A DNA stretch of 64,000 bases from Alligator mississippiensis (GCF_030867095.1 NC_081824.1:136925433-136989432); one strand, 5' to 3'; shown: positions 1-12,718, numbered from the stretch's first letter. Translations and numbers: made by a program. The notes: a model not told the origin generated them from the sequence alone.

Positions 1-430
1 CCATGCCCCTTCCACCCCCAAAGAGTTACTGGTTGGACGCTAGTCTCCAAGCTGCTGTCTGCATTCCTGGCTGCATGCATGCTGCGGCTGTGCACATGCA
101 TGCAGCATTTATAGGCCCCTGATGGGGCTGGTGCTCCCCCTGATGGCCAACAATCATGCTGTCAGTAGGGCTGGTGCCCCTCCTGACAGGGCCACTGCCA
201 TCAGTGGCTTCTGCTGGTGTGTCCCCAGATTCAGGAGGCACTAGTCACTCATGGCAGCATTTACTGGTGACATTATCGGCTACACCAGCCAAAAATAATG
301 ATTACCGATAATGTCAATTTTCCTTTTATCAGTGCTGATACAATATAGACCAATGTATTGGTGCACCTCAAAGTTACATAATAATATAGGTTTTCTTTTC
401 TTACACTCCAACATGTAGGCAGGGCAAGGG
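1..430. other. No gene seen; unclassified sequence
   Basis: The first 250 bp are GC-rich with short repeats of GGGGCTGGTGCYCC type. From 265 to 360 there is sequence with inverted similarity around TTATCGG/CCGATAA, which looks like a decayed DNA-transposon end. No open reading frame has recognisable content. Confidence 0.4.
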
Positions 431-439
431 CCCCCAAGG

Positions 440-3298
440 GGACACTTGCGTGTCTATACATAAATGCCAGAAGCCTAGGGAATAAACAGGAGGAACTTGT
501 TCTCCTGCTAAATGCAAATAACTATGATGTCATTGGGATAACGGAGACCTGGTGGGACTCCACCCATGACTGGACCATGGGTATAGATGGCTATATGCTG
601 TACAGGAGGGATCGAGTGGACAAAAGAGGTGGGGGCGTAGCTCTCTATGTCGAAGAAAGCTACGTGTCCCTGCAAGCCGATATTGGCACCCACGCTGGAT
701 GACTTGAGACCCTCTGGGTTAAAATCCGTGGGGAACACAGCACAGGGGATACTATGGTGGGGGTCTACTACAGACCACCTACCCAGGGTCAAGACCTTGA
801 CCAGGAGTTCACCAGGGAATTGACTGAGGCTGCACGCTTCCGGTGTATGGTTGTCATGGGAGACTTTAACTATCCAGACATCTCGTGGGAGGAGCGCTCA
901 GCCAAATCCGAGGGGTTGCAAAACTTTCTCTTGTGTGTGGATGACCTCTATCTGATGCAGGAAGTCTATGGGCCAACAAGAGGTAAAGCGCTGCTTGACC
1001 TCGTACCGGCAACCGGGGACGACCTAATCAGCGACCTAAGAATTGAAGGGAAGCTGGGTGACAGTGACCATGAGCTGATCACCTTCACCATCTGCCGTAA
1101 AGCTGGCAAGTCAGTCAGTAATACAGAAGTCCTCGACTTCAGGAAAGCTGACTTTGACATGCTTAGGAAGCTTGTCAGAGAGGCCCTAAAAGGCCACAAC
1201 CCAATGGAGAGGGGAGTTCAGGATGAGTGGTTGCTCCTCAAGGGAGCAATCCTGGATGTGCAAGCAAAGTCCGTTCCATCTCGGAGGAAAGGCAGCAAAA
1301 GGGCACAGCAGCCCCCTTGGCTCTCCAGGGAACTGGCAGACCTCCTGTGTCTTAAAAGGAAGACCTACAAAGGATGGAGGACTGGAACCACCACCAAGGA
1401 GGAATACTCTGCTCTGGTCCGGACCTGCAGAGAGGAAACCAGGAAAGCCAAGGCTGTGATGGAACTCCAGCTAGCTACAACTATCAAGGACAATAAAAAG
1501 TCCTTTTTCAGATATGTGGGGAGCCAGAGGAAAAGCAAGGGCAACATTGGACCCCTGCTAAACCAGATGGGGCAACTGACAACTGATGCCCAGGAAAAAG
1601 CGAACCTCCTAAATGGGTACTTTGCGTCAGTTTTTCACCAGTCCCATGGGATGGCCCTGCCCACTATATGTCAGGAAGGCCCAGGTGAGGGAGATTCTTT
1701 GCCCTCCATTGAAGCTGACCTCGTGAAGGAACAGGCTGGATACCTTCAAGTCAGCCGGCCCTGATGGGTTACACCCAAGCGGACTCAGGGAGCTGCTGAA
1801 CATCATAGCTCAGCCCCTAGCACAGATCTTAGAGAGCTCTTGGTGCTCTGGTGAAGTGCCCGATGATTGGAAGAGGGGCAATGTGGTGCCTATCTTCAAG
1901 AAAGGGAGGAAAGTAGATCTGGCAAACTATAATCCCATCAGCCTGACCTCTATCCTGGGGAAGGTCTTGGAAAAGATTATCAAAGAGGCCATCCTTAACA
2001 GACTAGCTGAAGGCAATATCCTGAGGGATACCCAGCATGGGTTTGTTGCGGGTAGGTCTTGCTTGACCAATCTCATTTCCTTTTATGACCAGGTGACTTA
2101 TCACCTGGACAAGGGGGAAGAGATCGACGTTGTATATCTTGACTTTAAAAAAGCCTTTGATCTGGTATCCCATGATCACCTCTTGGCTAAACTGGCTAAC
2201 TGCGGCCTCGACCTCACCACTATCCGCTGGCTGGGGAATTAGCTCCACGGTAGGACCCAGAGGGTGGTGGTCGACGGGAGCCAATCGTCTTGGTGCGCTG
2301 TGACCAGTGGGGTCCCACAAGGCTCTGTCCTAGGGCCTATACTATTTAACATCTTCATCAATGATGTGGACATTGGTGTCAGAAGCAGACTGGCCAAGCT
2401 TGCTGACAACACCAAACTCTGGGGTAAAGCATCCACACATGAGGACAGGAGGGCGATCCAGACTGACTTTTGACAGACTCATGAAATGGGCAGACGAGAA
2501 CCTGATGGTGTTCAACACCGAAAAATGCAAGGTTCTCTACCTTGGGAGGAAAAACATGCAGCATGCTTATAGGCTCGGTAGTGCTATGCTGGTTAGCACT
2601 ATGGATGAAAGGGACTTGGGGGTCATGATTGACCACAAGATGAACATAAGCCTTCAGTGTGATGCTGCAGCTAGTAAAGCGAGCAAAATGCTGGCTTGCA
2701 TCCATAAATGCTTCTCAAGCATATCCCGGGATGTCATTCTCCTGTTGTACTAGGCCTTGGTGAAGCCGCAGCTGGAGTACTGCATCCAGTTTTGGGCTCC
2801 ACAATTCACAAAGGATGTGGAGAAGCTTGAGAGGGTGCAGAGGAGAGCCACGCGCATGATCAGAGGTCAGGAAAACAGGCCTTATGATGAGAGGCTGAGA
2901 GCCATGGGACTCTTCAGCCTGGAAAAACGCAGGCTCAGGGGTGATCTGGTGGCCACCTATAAGTTTATCAGGGGTGCTCATCAGGATCTGGGGGAACGTC
3001 TGTTCACCAGAGCACCCCAAGGGATGACAAGATTGAACTGTCACAAACTCCACTGTGACCGATTCAGGCTGGACATAAGAAAGAACTTCTTCACTGTCTG
3101 AGCCCTCAAGGTTTGGAATAAACTGCCACCGGAGGCGGTTCAAGCACCCACTTTGAACATCTTCAAGACACATTTGGATGCTTATTTTTGCTGGGATCCT
3201 ATGATCCCTGCTGACTTCCTGCCCCTGGGGCAGGGGGCTGGACTTGATGATCCTCCGGGGTCCCTTCCAGCCCAAATGTCTATGAACTCTATGAAGCA
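440..3298 (+). mobile_element. CR1 LINE, 5'-truncated, degraded
   Basis: The copy starts at the beginning of the ORF2 endonuclease and runs to a CR1 3' terminus with the diagnostic octamer-like tail TCTATGAACTCTATGA at about 3283-3298. ORF1 and the 5' UTR are missing. Several frameshifts and stops show it is inactive. The host flank resumes near 3299. Confidence 0.92.
442..3101 (+). pseudogene. CR1 ORF2 (endonuclease-reverse transcriptase) remnant
   Basis: The endonuclease starts at about 451 (CLYINARSLGNKQEEL, then DVIGITETWWDSTHDW). It is cut by an in-frame TGA at 700-702, then resumes at the ATG at 754 through the endonuclease end and linker to 1764. A frameshift near 1745 moves to the frame holding GEVPDDWKRGNVVPIFKKGR and VVYLDFKKAFD. 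A TAG at 2240 interrupts it, and [20 protein letters not shown] follows from 2264. The catalytic block reads ADNTKLW, where active CR1 has an ADD core, so the second Asp is lost. The thumb/C-terminal region (KPQLEYCIQFWAP, RATRMIRGQE) continues to 3101. Confidence 0.9.
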
Positions 3299-3299
3299 C

Positions 3300-5364
3300 A
3301 TGACCTCGCTACTACAAAAGACCATACACAAAGTAAAGTCTGTTTCCATCCAGGTATTCTAGCCTGGGCTGTGATCTCTTTACCAAATGGCTCCTTTACT
3401 AACAGGTAATCCCTTAACAGTCATTACTGCAGGCCTCTAACACTACTGGTTGTGAATATTAGGTGCGATACAGATGCCTATATGCATGATGTCTGGAATG
3501 ATAGAGTATAGCTGCTGGAACTAGACAAATAAGGTAAAGAACCTGTTTTAATGAATTCATTTAAAATCTGATCATGTACTTTTCAAATCCATATTCTTTG
3601 ATATTTTAACAGCACCTGTTTGCAGAAAGTATATTTCTAACCAAATATGAATATTTTTGGTAGGAATGGATAAATTAAAGAATTCTCAATCAGTCAGAGA
3701 AGGGTAGCTGTCAGGCTGGCTGAAGTTACAAATATGTTCCTGTTCTACTCAACAGCTACACACCAAAAACATTCAGAAAGAACCATTATAATCTACTTTA
3801 AACACATTTTTAAATACATCCCATCCATGTGGAGAGATGTGAATGTTCACTGTATTCACTTTGTAATTATCATTAAACCACTATAGGATGGAAACTGTTG
3901 ATGTTAATGATCTGGAGCTTTAGCTAACAGAGCTGTTAGTAGTAGTAGACATCTGTTTGTCTAGCAAGACAAAACAGTTACGCCAAGCTTGCTTGTATTT
4001 GCAAACGCTAATGACGCAGAAATGTTACTGTACCGTACAACTGATTGCCTAGGAAAAACAAAGTATGGGCTGCAATTTTCATGTAACTTTTCAAAAATAT
4101 GTAATTGTAGGAGACAAAAACAAGCACTATTGAATAAGTTGCCCCAGGCCAACCTTATTGGAGTATTTGGATATTTTATTAGCATTACAACCACATAAAC
4201 AAGCAAACACTTGTCACAGTGTATTTTTTCAAAAGTACCATTGTTTTAACCGATGTCAGAAATACATCTTTTAGAGCTGACTGAATTTGCTCTGTTTTCT
4301 ACATACATGCACGCAAGCTCATATTCCAGCTGCTTATTAGACAAATGCAAAATGGACTTCAACTCTAATGTTATGTGAGGATAAGATGTAATATACCAGC
4401 TTCAGAATTTCTTTACCAGAAGGGTATAGAAGGGCCTTTCTATAAACCAATGTTCCCAACGTATTTAAATGAATACAGTTGAATTCGTCAGCTCATTTTA
4501 CAGTAATTCAGGTATGAAAAGGATTAATACCAAAGCCTATTTACAAGTATAATCATGAAGAAATCCTCCAAGTAAAACTTTCTAAAAAAGAAAGCACAGA
4601 GCAAAAATAAAAATCTTTTAGTTGATTGCCTACCCCTTGTGACAATTTCCAAAACAAACTGTCAGTTCAATATTGATAGCTTGGATCTTTTCACAAATGA
4701 TCAACAGCAATCTTCTTATCTATAGGAAGTACCCTGTAAAGATATTATAAGATTAATAAAAATAAATGTATATTAACAAGAAAATTCTAGCAAAGAATTT
4801 TAAGCCCCTAGACAAGTTTTAATGTATAAAGTCCCAACATTTTTTTCATGTAGGAAAAGATAGATAAAGGCTGACTTATTCGAAGTCACTGGAGATTGTT
4901 ACATCAAAATCAGAAGCTAAAAACAGGGTGAAATCACTGACCCACTGAAATCAATGGTAAAATTCCTACTGACTTAGTTGAAGCCAGGATTTTATTACAG
5001 GACTTGTGATCCCAGAAGAAAGTATTCTGTCATTTAAAAAGGTCCAGAGAAATATATATAGTAAACTCTGATATAACTTCAAATATGTGACAGACTTACT
5101 ATAATGTTTTTAAGAAACTGGAGATAATTGGAAAACATAACATTATACATTGATTTATTGGAGATGACTTAAAACATGAGGGGAGTTTACTGAAAGATAG
5201 ACAGAAAGATTACCCACATCTCTGCTGTCAATTTTGATCTCAGATAACCTAGTACATAGAGCTGAGCAGTCTGTTAAGTAGCATGGGCTCAAATATGTAT
5301 TAATGAAAACTATGGGGGACTACATACATGGTGTCGATCCCTTATTTTTGGCTACTTAAAAAAA
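3300..5364. other. No gene seen; AT-rich unique-looking DNA
   Basis: Short overlapping open frames at 3961-4206 on both strands have no recognisable motif and no supporting signals. No repeat with identifiable ends was found. Confidence 0.5.
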
Positions 5365-5369
5365 AAAGG

Positions 5370-6127
5370 TGTCGGGACCCAGGGCAGCCAGCCAGCAGCT
5401 GTCCCTGACTCCCACCTGGGCAGTTAAGGGTCCGTTGCCTTAGAAGGCCATTAGGCAGGTATTTGTGACGCTTGGAGTGGAATTAATTAGGCGGACGCTT
5501 ATCAGTTGTAAAGCAAGATTATTTATTTACACCGTCAAGGTGGTGAATAGCGGAGGTCAGAGATATTTGGTTAGTTATAGCTTAAGGTTTGTAGGTCACA
5601 GGTCGGTTTGTAAAAGAGTTTTTTGGTTGGGCAGATAAACGGAGAAAAAAGTCGGGCCGGCAGGTCGTTGATTTACGTCTGATAAGGTCGAGACGGGGGA
5701 GACTGACAAGTGATCAATTTGTCAGTTATTCTCACGCATACGTTTAGCGGTTTTTTAGGTGTGTGTGCGGAGGTCTCCCGTTCTTCACGGAAGTGAAGAC
5801 AGGTTTTATTTGTGTAATAGCCAATTGCTTTTCGCCACGTCATAAATTTAATTAGAATCGCCAATTACCTAGCGGTCTTCACTAGGGTATTATCTCACAG
5901 GGTTACTCCCTGTTTTCTCTGACCAGTTATAATGATTTATGTACAGCACAGAAGGCTAAGTTTTATTTTTAGTTAGTGTCGCAGTTATAAATCTCTTTTT
6001 GACATGCGCAGCAAAAAAGTGGTTATTATCATTATTGTTAACCCTTAGTTAACCTAGTGCAGAAAAAAACTGTTTTGAATGGTTTTATTTGTTTGTGACA
6101 TGGGCACTACTTAATTTGGTTGTGACA
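5370..6127 (-). mobile_element. Solo LTR (758 bp) with 5-bp target duplication
   Basis: The plus-strand ends are TGTCGGGACC...TTGTGACA, giving TGTC/GACA inverted termini. The flanks are AAAGG (5365-5369) and AAAGG (6128-6132), an exact 5-bp duplication. Read on the minus strand, there is AATAAATAA at about 5522-5530, and the end reads GGTCCCGACA, so the LTR is probably minus-oriented. No internal gag/pol is attached, so it is a solo LTR of an ERV or gypsy-type element; the family was not identified. Confidence 0.75.
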
Positions 6128-6132
6128 AAAGG

Positions 6133-6530
6133 TAGCTAAAATCCAGTACACAGTCCAGTATCATTTTCCCATGTAGGCAAGTTGCTCCAAGTATGTTGGG
6201 CCAAATCCAGGTTAGTAAAGTAGAGACCTAAATGGGATTCAGGTGGAATTGATGGACCTGAATCTCAAAAAGCAATACAGTGAACACAAAATCCTTAGGT
6301 GTCTATATTCATTTAGTGACTATTTTTTCCCTGAAGAGATCCTTAGTCGTGTAGACTTAGACTTTCCAGAATGCACAAAAGCACCCCAGTTTGAGCAGCC
6401 AGGCATTTTAATTGCCACAGCTGCTCTTGTGTGATCTACAGTGGAGCAGGAGAACCACATTAAGTCCACCAGACTCTTAGCAGAGGTCTGATTTGTTAGG
6501 TGTGCTTCAAAACATGCCTAGCTCACACTA
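6133..6530. other. No gene seen
   Basis: Mixed-composition spacer between the solo LTR and the next CR1. The 63-codon open frame at 6243 has no recognisable motif. Confidence 0.4.
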
Positions 6531-6534
6531 CCAG

Positions 6535-8604
6535 CATTGAGTTTAATGAAGAACACAGGACTCATGGCCACTGTAACTTGTAAAAACACAGCAAGAGAAA
6601 TCGGTGTGCATCTTGAAACCTTACTAAGGGGGCATGAACGAACCATCCTGATGTGCAGGAAGACTAGCAAGTATGGCAGAAGACCAACTTGGCTTAGCAG
6701 GGAACTCTTCAATGAGCTAAAACACAAAAAAGGAAGCTTACAAGCAGTGGAAACTTGGACAAACTACCAGGGAAGCGTATAAGAGTATTGCTCAGGCATG
6801 CAGGGATGAAACTGGGAAGGCCAAGGTACAATTGGCCTTGAATCTAACAAGGGATGTGAAGGGTAACAAGAAGGGTTTTACATGTAAGTCAGCAACAAAA
6901 AGAAGATCAGGGAAAGTCTGGGTCCCTTAGTGAATGGGGGAGGCAACCTAGTAACAGATGATGTGGGAAAGGCTGAAGTACACAATGCCTTTTTTCCTCA
7001 GTTTTCACAGGGAAGGTCAGGTCCCAGACTACTGCACCTGGCAGCACAGTTTGGGGAGGAAGGTGAGCAGCTGACAGTGGTGAAAGAACAGGTTAGGGAC
7101 TATTTAGAAAAGCTGGATGTGTACCAGCATGAGGGTGCTGAGGATGTTGGCCAATGTGATTATAGAGCTGCTGGCTATTGTCTTCGAAACCTTTTGACAA
7201 TTGGAAGAGGTCCTGGATGACTGGAAAAGGGCCAATATAGTGCCCATCTTTAAAGACAGGGAAGAAGGAAGATCCAGGGAATTACAGATCAGTCAGCCTC
7301 ACCTCCTTCTTTGCTAAAATCATGGAGTAGGTCCTCAAGGAATCCATTTTTAAGCACTTGGAAGACAAGAAAGTGATTAGGAACAGTCAGCAAGATTCAC
7401 CAAGGGCAAGTCATGCCTGGCCAACCTGATTACCTCCTATGTGGGGAGAGCACTGGATGTGATATAGCTTGACTTTAGCAAGGCTTTTGATACAGTCCCC
7501 CACAATATTCTTGTAAACAAGTTAAGGAAGTATGGGTTGGATGAATGGACTGTAAAGTGGATAGAAAACCAGCTGGATCATTGGGCTCAGAGAGTAGTAA
7601 TTAACTACTTGATGTCTAGTTGGCAAACAATATCAAATGGAATGCCCCAGGGGTTGGTCCTGAGGCTGGTTTTGTTCAATATCTTCATGAACGATCTCAA
7701 AGATGGGATGGAGTACACCCTCACCAAGTCTGCAGATGACACCAAGGTGTGGGGAATAGTAGATATGCTGGAGAGTAGGGGTAGGATTCAGAGAGACCTC
7801 AACAAATTGGAGAATTGGACCACAAAAAAATCTCATGAGATTCAATAAGGAAAAGTGCAAAGTTCTGCACTTAGGACAGTACAATCCCATGCACCAGTAT
7901 AGGCTGGGGACTGACTGGCTAAGCATCAGCTTTGCAGAAAATGACCTGGAGGTTACAGTGGACAATAAGTTGAATATGAGTCAACACTGTACCCTAGTGA
8001 AGAAGGCTAATGGCATACTGGGCTGTATTAGCAGGAATGTTGCCAGTTGAGTGAGGGAAGTGACTATTCCCTTCTATTTGTCACTGGTGAAGCCATATCT
8101 CAACTGCTGTGTCCACTTTTGGGCCCCTCATTACAGAGAGGATGAGGGCAAATTGGAGACAGTCCAGTGGTAGGCAACGGAAGTGGTTAGAGGCCTGAGG
8201 AACATGATTTAGGATGAGAGGCTGAGGGAACTGGGCTTATTTAATCTGGAGAAGGGAGGATTCATTAACAGCCTTCAACTACTTGAAAGGTAGTTACAAA
8301 GAAGATGGAGCTAGACTGTTCTCAGTGGTAGCAGATGACAGAACAAGAAGCAATGGTCTCAAGTTGCAGCAAGGGGAGTTTAGGTTAGATATTAGGAAAA
8401 ACTTTCTCACGAGGAGGGTAGTAAAGCACTGGAACAGGTTACCCAGAGAGGTTGTGGAAACTTCACTTAGAGACTTTAAATACCCAGATAGACAAACCTT
8501 AGCTAAGATATTATAGTTGGGGACAGTCCTCCTTTGAACAAAGGTTTGGACTAGATGACCTCCTGAAGTCCATTCCAGCCCTAAATTTCTATGATTCTAT
8601 GATC
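6535..8604 (+). mobile_element. CR1 LINE, 5'-truncated, heavily degraded
   Basis: Recognised by the ORF2 linker (RPTWLSRELFNELKHKKG), LVLRLVLFNIFMNDLKDGME, SADDTKVWGIVDMLE and [20 protein letters not shown]. The 3' end is GACCTCCTGAAGTCCATTCC followed by the ATTTCTATGATTCTATGAT tail. There are multiple frameshifts and stops (for example near 7390-7530 and 8047). The RT Asp-Asp pair is kept (ADDTK) but the frame is broken. The 5' boundary is approximate. Confidence 0.88.
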
Positions 8605-8655
8605 TTTTGCAAAACAGCCTTCTGCCCAGGAAGAAAAGACTGGTGCTCTTAAAGA

Positions 8656-9087
8656 CACCCCTCTTAAAGCTTAGCCTTCTTAGGCTAAGAAGATTATAAT
8701 GCACCACTTTCCAGGAGTTGCCCCAACTAGCAGGCTATTGCTTAGTTTGGGTTGGGAGGGTCCTTACCCACCACTCCTGGTGATGCTGGATCAATGACAG
8801 CAAGAATGCAAGTCACAGAGCCAGAAGGGGAGCAAGGGAGAAGGAGCCTGATTGTGCAGCCATTCCTGTGGCAGGAAATCTCCAATTCTTGTCCCTGATC
8901 CCTGGACTAGCTATGCACATTACAGAGTCAATGTTTAAAAAACAGAAATTACCCTGAGAAGAGGGACCATAGCCCACGACTTCACTCTCCCAGGGGAGTG
9001 CCCTTCTCTGTAGGCTATGGGGTCAGGCTTGCTTTCGCTCATTCTCCTTCAGGTTCCAAGAATCTTGGCTTAGCTTTAAGAGGGGTG
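8656..9087. repeat. Pair of 21-bp inverted repeats about 390 bp apart
   Basis: Arm 8656-8676 and arm 9067-9087 are reverse complements at 20 of 21 positions (core CACCCCTCTTAAAGCT). The left arm also forms a small local hairpin with AGGCTAAG. This may be the ends of a nonautonomous DNA transposon, but no flanking duplication was found. Confidence 0.4.
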
Positions 9088-9364
9088 ATGTGTACCCATA
9101 TTGAGACTATTCTATAGCCTACTGCTTAGAGAGCTCTCTCTCCTGGGAGGGGGAGATGTGGTTATGAATCTGATTTGGCTAGGGCAACTTAAAACTCACT
9201 TCCTGGGTCAATGGTGTATTAGGCCATTATGTGAGCAGTGGGTCCGGCCACAAGTCATTTAGGTAATCACCTTCAGATGAGGCTGCTCTGGGTCCCAAGT
9301 GTGTAGACCTGATTCATGCCCTTAAGATCCAGAATGGGGCAAGAGTTCAGACTCACTACTGAGT

Positions 9365-9621
9365 GGGCACATCTACCTGTTCATTAATGTGCCATAGTTA
9401 CTGCACATTAAGTTTAGTACTTGGTTAACCAAGTGCTAAATCAATGTGCTGGAACTTGTGCTACTGCGCAGTAGTGCCAGCTCACGGATTTTTAGTGACA
9501 CTTAATGTACAGTAGTTGAATACTACTGCACAGTAGCATATTAGCACATTTTTTGCCTGGCATGCTACTGTGCAGTGTTATTAGGCTACTGTGCAGTTAA
9601 GCGTCTTGTGCTGATGTGCCC
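9365..9621. mobile_element. MITE, Harbinger-like family, copy 1
   Basis: The ends are GGGCACATCTAC and its partner GATGTGCCC, flanked by a 3-bp duplication AGT (9362-9364 and 9622-9624). The interior holds repeated self-complementary TACTGTGCAGTA-type words. It resembles the copy at 21401-21640, sharing TTTAGTACTTGGTTA. No coding capacity. Confidence 0.6.
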
Positions 9622-9624
9622 AGT

Positions 9625-10985
9625 GTTTCCTATTGGATAGCTCTAAGTGCCTCCTGCCCAATGCCTAGGGTACGCTTTTATATTACATAATGAATAATAC
9701 TGCATTTTCTATTAGCATTTTATTTTTAAGATCTCGTTTTTAGATCTGGGCCTGGCAGACTGGTCTCTGTATACAGCACCATTGAGAAAAATGCAAAAGA
9801 ACAGTTTTGTCAAGGTGGGGCTATTTTCATTGGCAAAGTTAATAATTAAGCAGCTCTGTTGCAATGGAACACAGAGGTTTTAAGAGGCACTGTTCCACTC
9901 CGAATGTTGGCACTTCAATCAGTACGTGCCAGGTACGTGTGGCAGCAGCACAGGCGTATTTGGCGTCAGTACCTGGAATGTTTAACAATGAATCAACAGG
10001 ATGGCACAATTAACAAGAAAACCTCAGTGAGACCTTAGACTGTGGCTTTAAGCCTCTGTCACTGCTGTGTAAGGTGGGGAGAGAGAGGAAAAGAAGACAT
10101 TTTCAGAGGCAGACACTGATTCTGAAATCTTAGTGAACAGCCCCATTGTACCATTTTTTGAGAGGCATTTTGCTCTCTCCCCAGAATTCTATGAGTCCGA
10201 TCTGTACTACTCCTGTAGAGAAGGAATGCAGTGCTCTTGTTTGTGCATCAGACAGAAAAGGGCCAGAATTGTGGTTAGGCCCTTCCTAGCATGTTCCTTG
10301 TATCCTCACCCTCCTCAGGTCCTGCTACAGCCATATTTGTTTGTTAGGATTGGGAATGTAGAACTTCACCAAAAATTCATCTACAGAATTTTCCTATTAG
10401 ACCTGAGGGTATCAAAATGATATTTCACTCCTTCCTGACTGGAACACATTAAAACATCTAACAAAGGTTCCTTATACCAACCCTTAACATTATTCACCCA
10501 GGGCTATATATTTAGGGAGGAGGGTCTGTCATTGTCGATTTATGATCTAAATCCTTGAAGATTCTGGCAAAACTCTCACACAACTTGATATGAAGGATTT
10601 TACCTAGATTCAATATATACTCTATATGACAAATATGCTGAAATAATGTGCAAGCAGATTCAACTGCCCACAGAAGCTTTGGAAGCTACAAACAGTAGGT
10701 GTGAATGCAAGTATGCATATGTGAGAAAAACTTTTAACAAAAGGTACAATGTATTTTGCTTGCAATGGTATCACTGACATCTAGTGGTAAATCAGAGTAA
10801 ATTCAATTTACCCTTTGAAAGGACATATATTATAAATTAAGACCCTAATCCCTGATCAAATAATATGACAGCACTTACATTTTCATATATATTTTTATTT
10901 ATGACAAAAACATTAAAAATTGAGACACAGACGTAATTAACTTTTTCTTACTAGTTTAAACTGAGCTTAACGATTTTTTTTGTCC
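9625..10985. other. No gene seen
   Basis: AT-rich DNA. The 95-codon open frame at 10133 has no recognised domain, and no splice or conservation argument can be made. Nothing else with defined ends was found. Confidence 0.4.
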
Positions 10986-10989
10986 TCTA

Positions 10990-11342
10990 TGTGCACGTCC
11001 CCACATGCGTCCACGTAGTTGGCGGCGCCTCAAAGCTGTTTTTGAGGCACATGGCACACATGGCACACTTGCGCCCATTTACTGCATGGGAAATAAGCAG
11101 CATGGTGAGTTTTCTTGACACTGGGAGATCCTGGTGTCAAAAAAAAAGCCTACTGCTAAAAAATTTGGTGTGGCATACATAGCAGCAAACTGGAGCCTGG
11201 CTGGTGGCCAGGCTCTGAGTGGCACTACTGCTGCCCCACCAAGCCAGGACCCGTTGCTGTCCTGGGAGGTACAAATATGCGCTGCTGCTATTTGTCCTGT
11301 GGGAAATGTATGCCCCTGCACATGTGTGTTTGTGGGGATGCC
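10990..11342. repeat. Possible decayed MITE with GTCCCCACA-type ends
   Basis: The left part (GCACGTCCCCACATGCG) and the reverse complement of the right part (GGCATCCCCACAAACAC) are similar, suggesting degenerate terminal inverted repeats. No target duplication was resolved, so boundaries are approximate. Confidence 0.3.
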
Positions 11343-11345
11343 TAC

Positions 11346-12178
11346 CTGTCCTGAAAAAAAACTATCAATGAGAATTAAATTGACTACCATATACATTAGG
11401 AATTCTAGTAATTTCCCTGTGTATCTAATCAGAAGCATATGAAAACTTAACGTTTGGCACCCAGCATTTTAAAATTCAGCCTTCGTATTCCTAGAGAATT
11501 CTTTGATGGTATTCTGTTTTTAGAGGAGTATACAATGTTTTAGAAGCCAAAACAAACAGGATAAAGAGCTATGTTGTGTCTCCAAAATGGAATGGAGTAA
11601 ATGTGGTATTTACATTTGGTGGTTGATGTTTTTTAAAGAAAGAAAATAAAGAGATCCTAGTTCTGAGACTGAAAATATCAGCAGGTTGCTTCCGTAAAGC
11701 ATGACATCTGCTAAGAATATTAATGTGCAGTTAAGGCAAGTCAGTATTATGAAAGGTCAACAGTGCTGCTATGAGGAATGACATAGTTGTGCCACACAGA
11801 CTACCTCCCAAGATGGGTGTAATATAGCTAAACTAGTGTGGCACTGGGTGCCTAGCGATAAACTCGCTTTCTCAGTGTCACAATAACACAGCTACATAAC
11901 ATCTGGTTTGGGTGGTAGCACTGAGGAAGCAGCCCTGGCATGCTTTTTAGGAGTACATACTAGTGTGGTCCTTGGCAGTAAACATGTGCCTTCAACATCC
12001 TTTCCCTTCCCTTTGAAGTATGGAGTGTGAAACAGCACAACCTTTCAAGTTAAAGGACCTACAGTTCTGTAGTGCCTATATGGAAATTCAACTTCACTCA
12101 TAGCCTTCTCTTTTTTAAGACTATAACACACCTGGGTTCTTGTGTCATCAAATTAGCATTAAAAATTGTTTTAGGCTA
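11346..12178. other. No gene seen; region downstream of RSPH3
   Basis: AT-rich intergenic DNA beyond the RSPH3 3' end. No recognisable element. Confidence 0.4.
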
Positions 12179-12186
12179 TATTTATT

Positions 12187-12639
12187 CAGTAGCGTAATTA
12201 GGGTAGGGCAAGCAGGGCAGCAGTCCTGGGCGCTATGAGCTGGCACCAGAATTCCCCTCTCTCCTCCACTGAGAGTCTTTGCTGCTCCTGCCCCACCATA
12301 GGAGCTGGGCAGCACAGTGCTGCAATCAAGCAGTGTATCTGCAGGTGGAGGGCAAGTGGGGCAAAGACTCCACCGAGGGTCTTTGCTAGAACAGGTGCAG
12401 CCCTGCACACAATATGTATGTATCTGGGAGGAAGGGGCAGTGAATGGGGCACCAAGACTGGCTCCCAGGGAGCCTGACTGCAGGGCTGCTGCCACTGGAG
12501 TAGCAGCAGTAGCCCAAGCAAGTAAAACTTCTCTTCCATTTATCCACACCCTGCTCCCCTCTCCAAGTCTACAGTGGTTGTCATATGCTCACCCCCTCTC
12601 CCTGCACCCTGGGCACTCACTGAGCTTGCTACACCTCTG
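12187..12639. mobile_element. hAT-type MITE next to the RSPH3 3' end
   Basis: The left end is CAGTAGCGTAATTAG; the right end read in reverse is CAGAGGTGTAGCAAG, 10/15 identical. The flanks TATTTATT (12179-12186) and TACTTATT (12640-12647) match at 7 of 8, the 8-bp duplication expected of hAT. The interior is GC-rich and noncoding. It begins 122 bp past the RSPH3 stop codon. Confidence 0.65.
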
Positions 12640-12718
12640 TACTTATTATTTGGTATCCTTTGACAAGGGAACATCTGCAGGTAGCCATTAATACCTCTTT
12701 CTTTGCTGAGATCCATGG

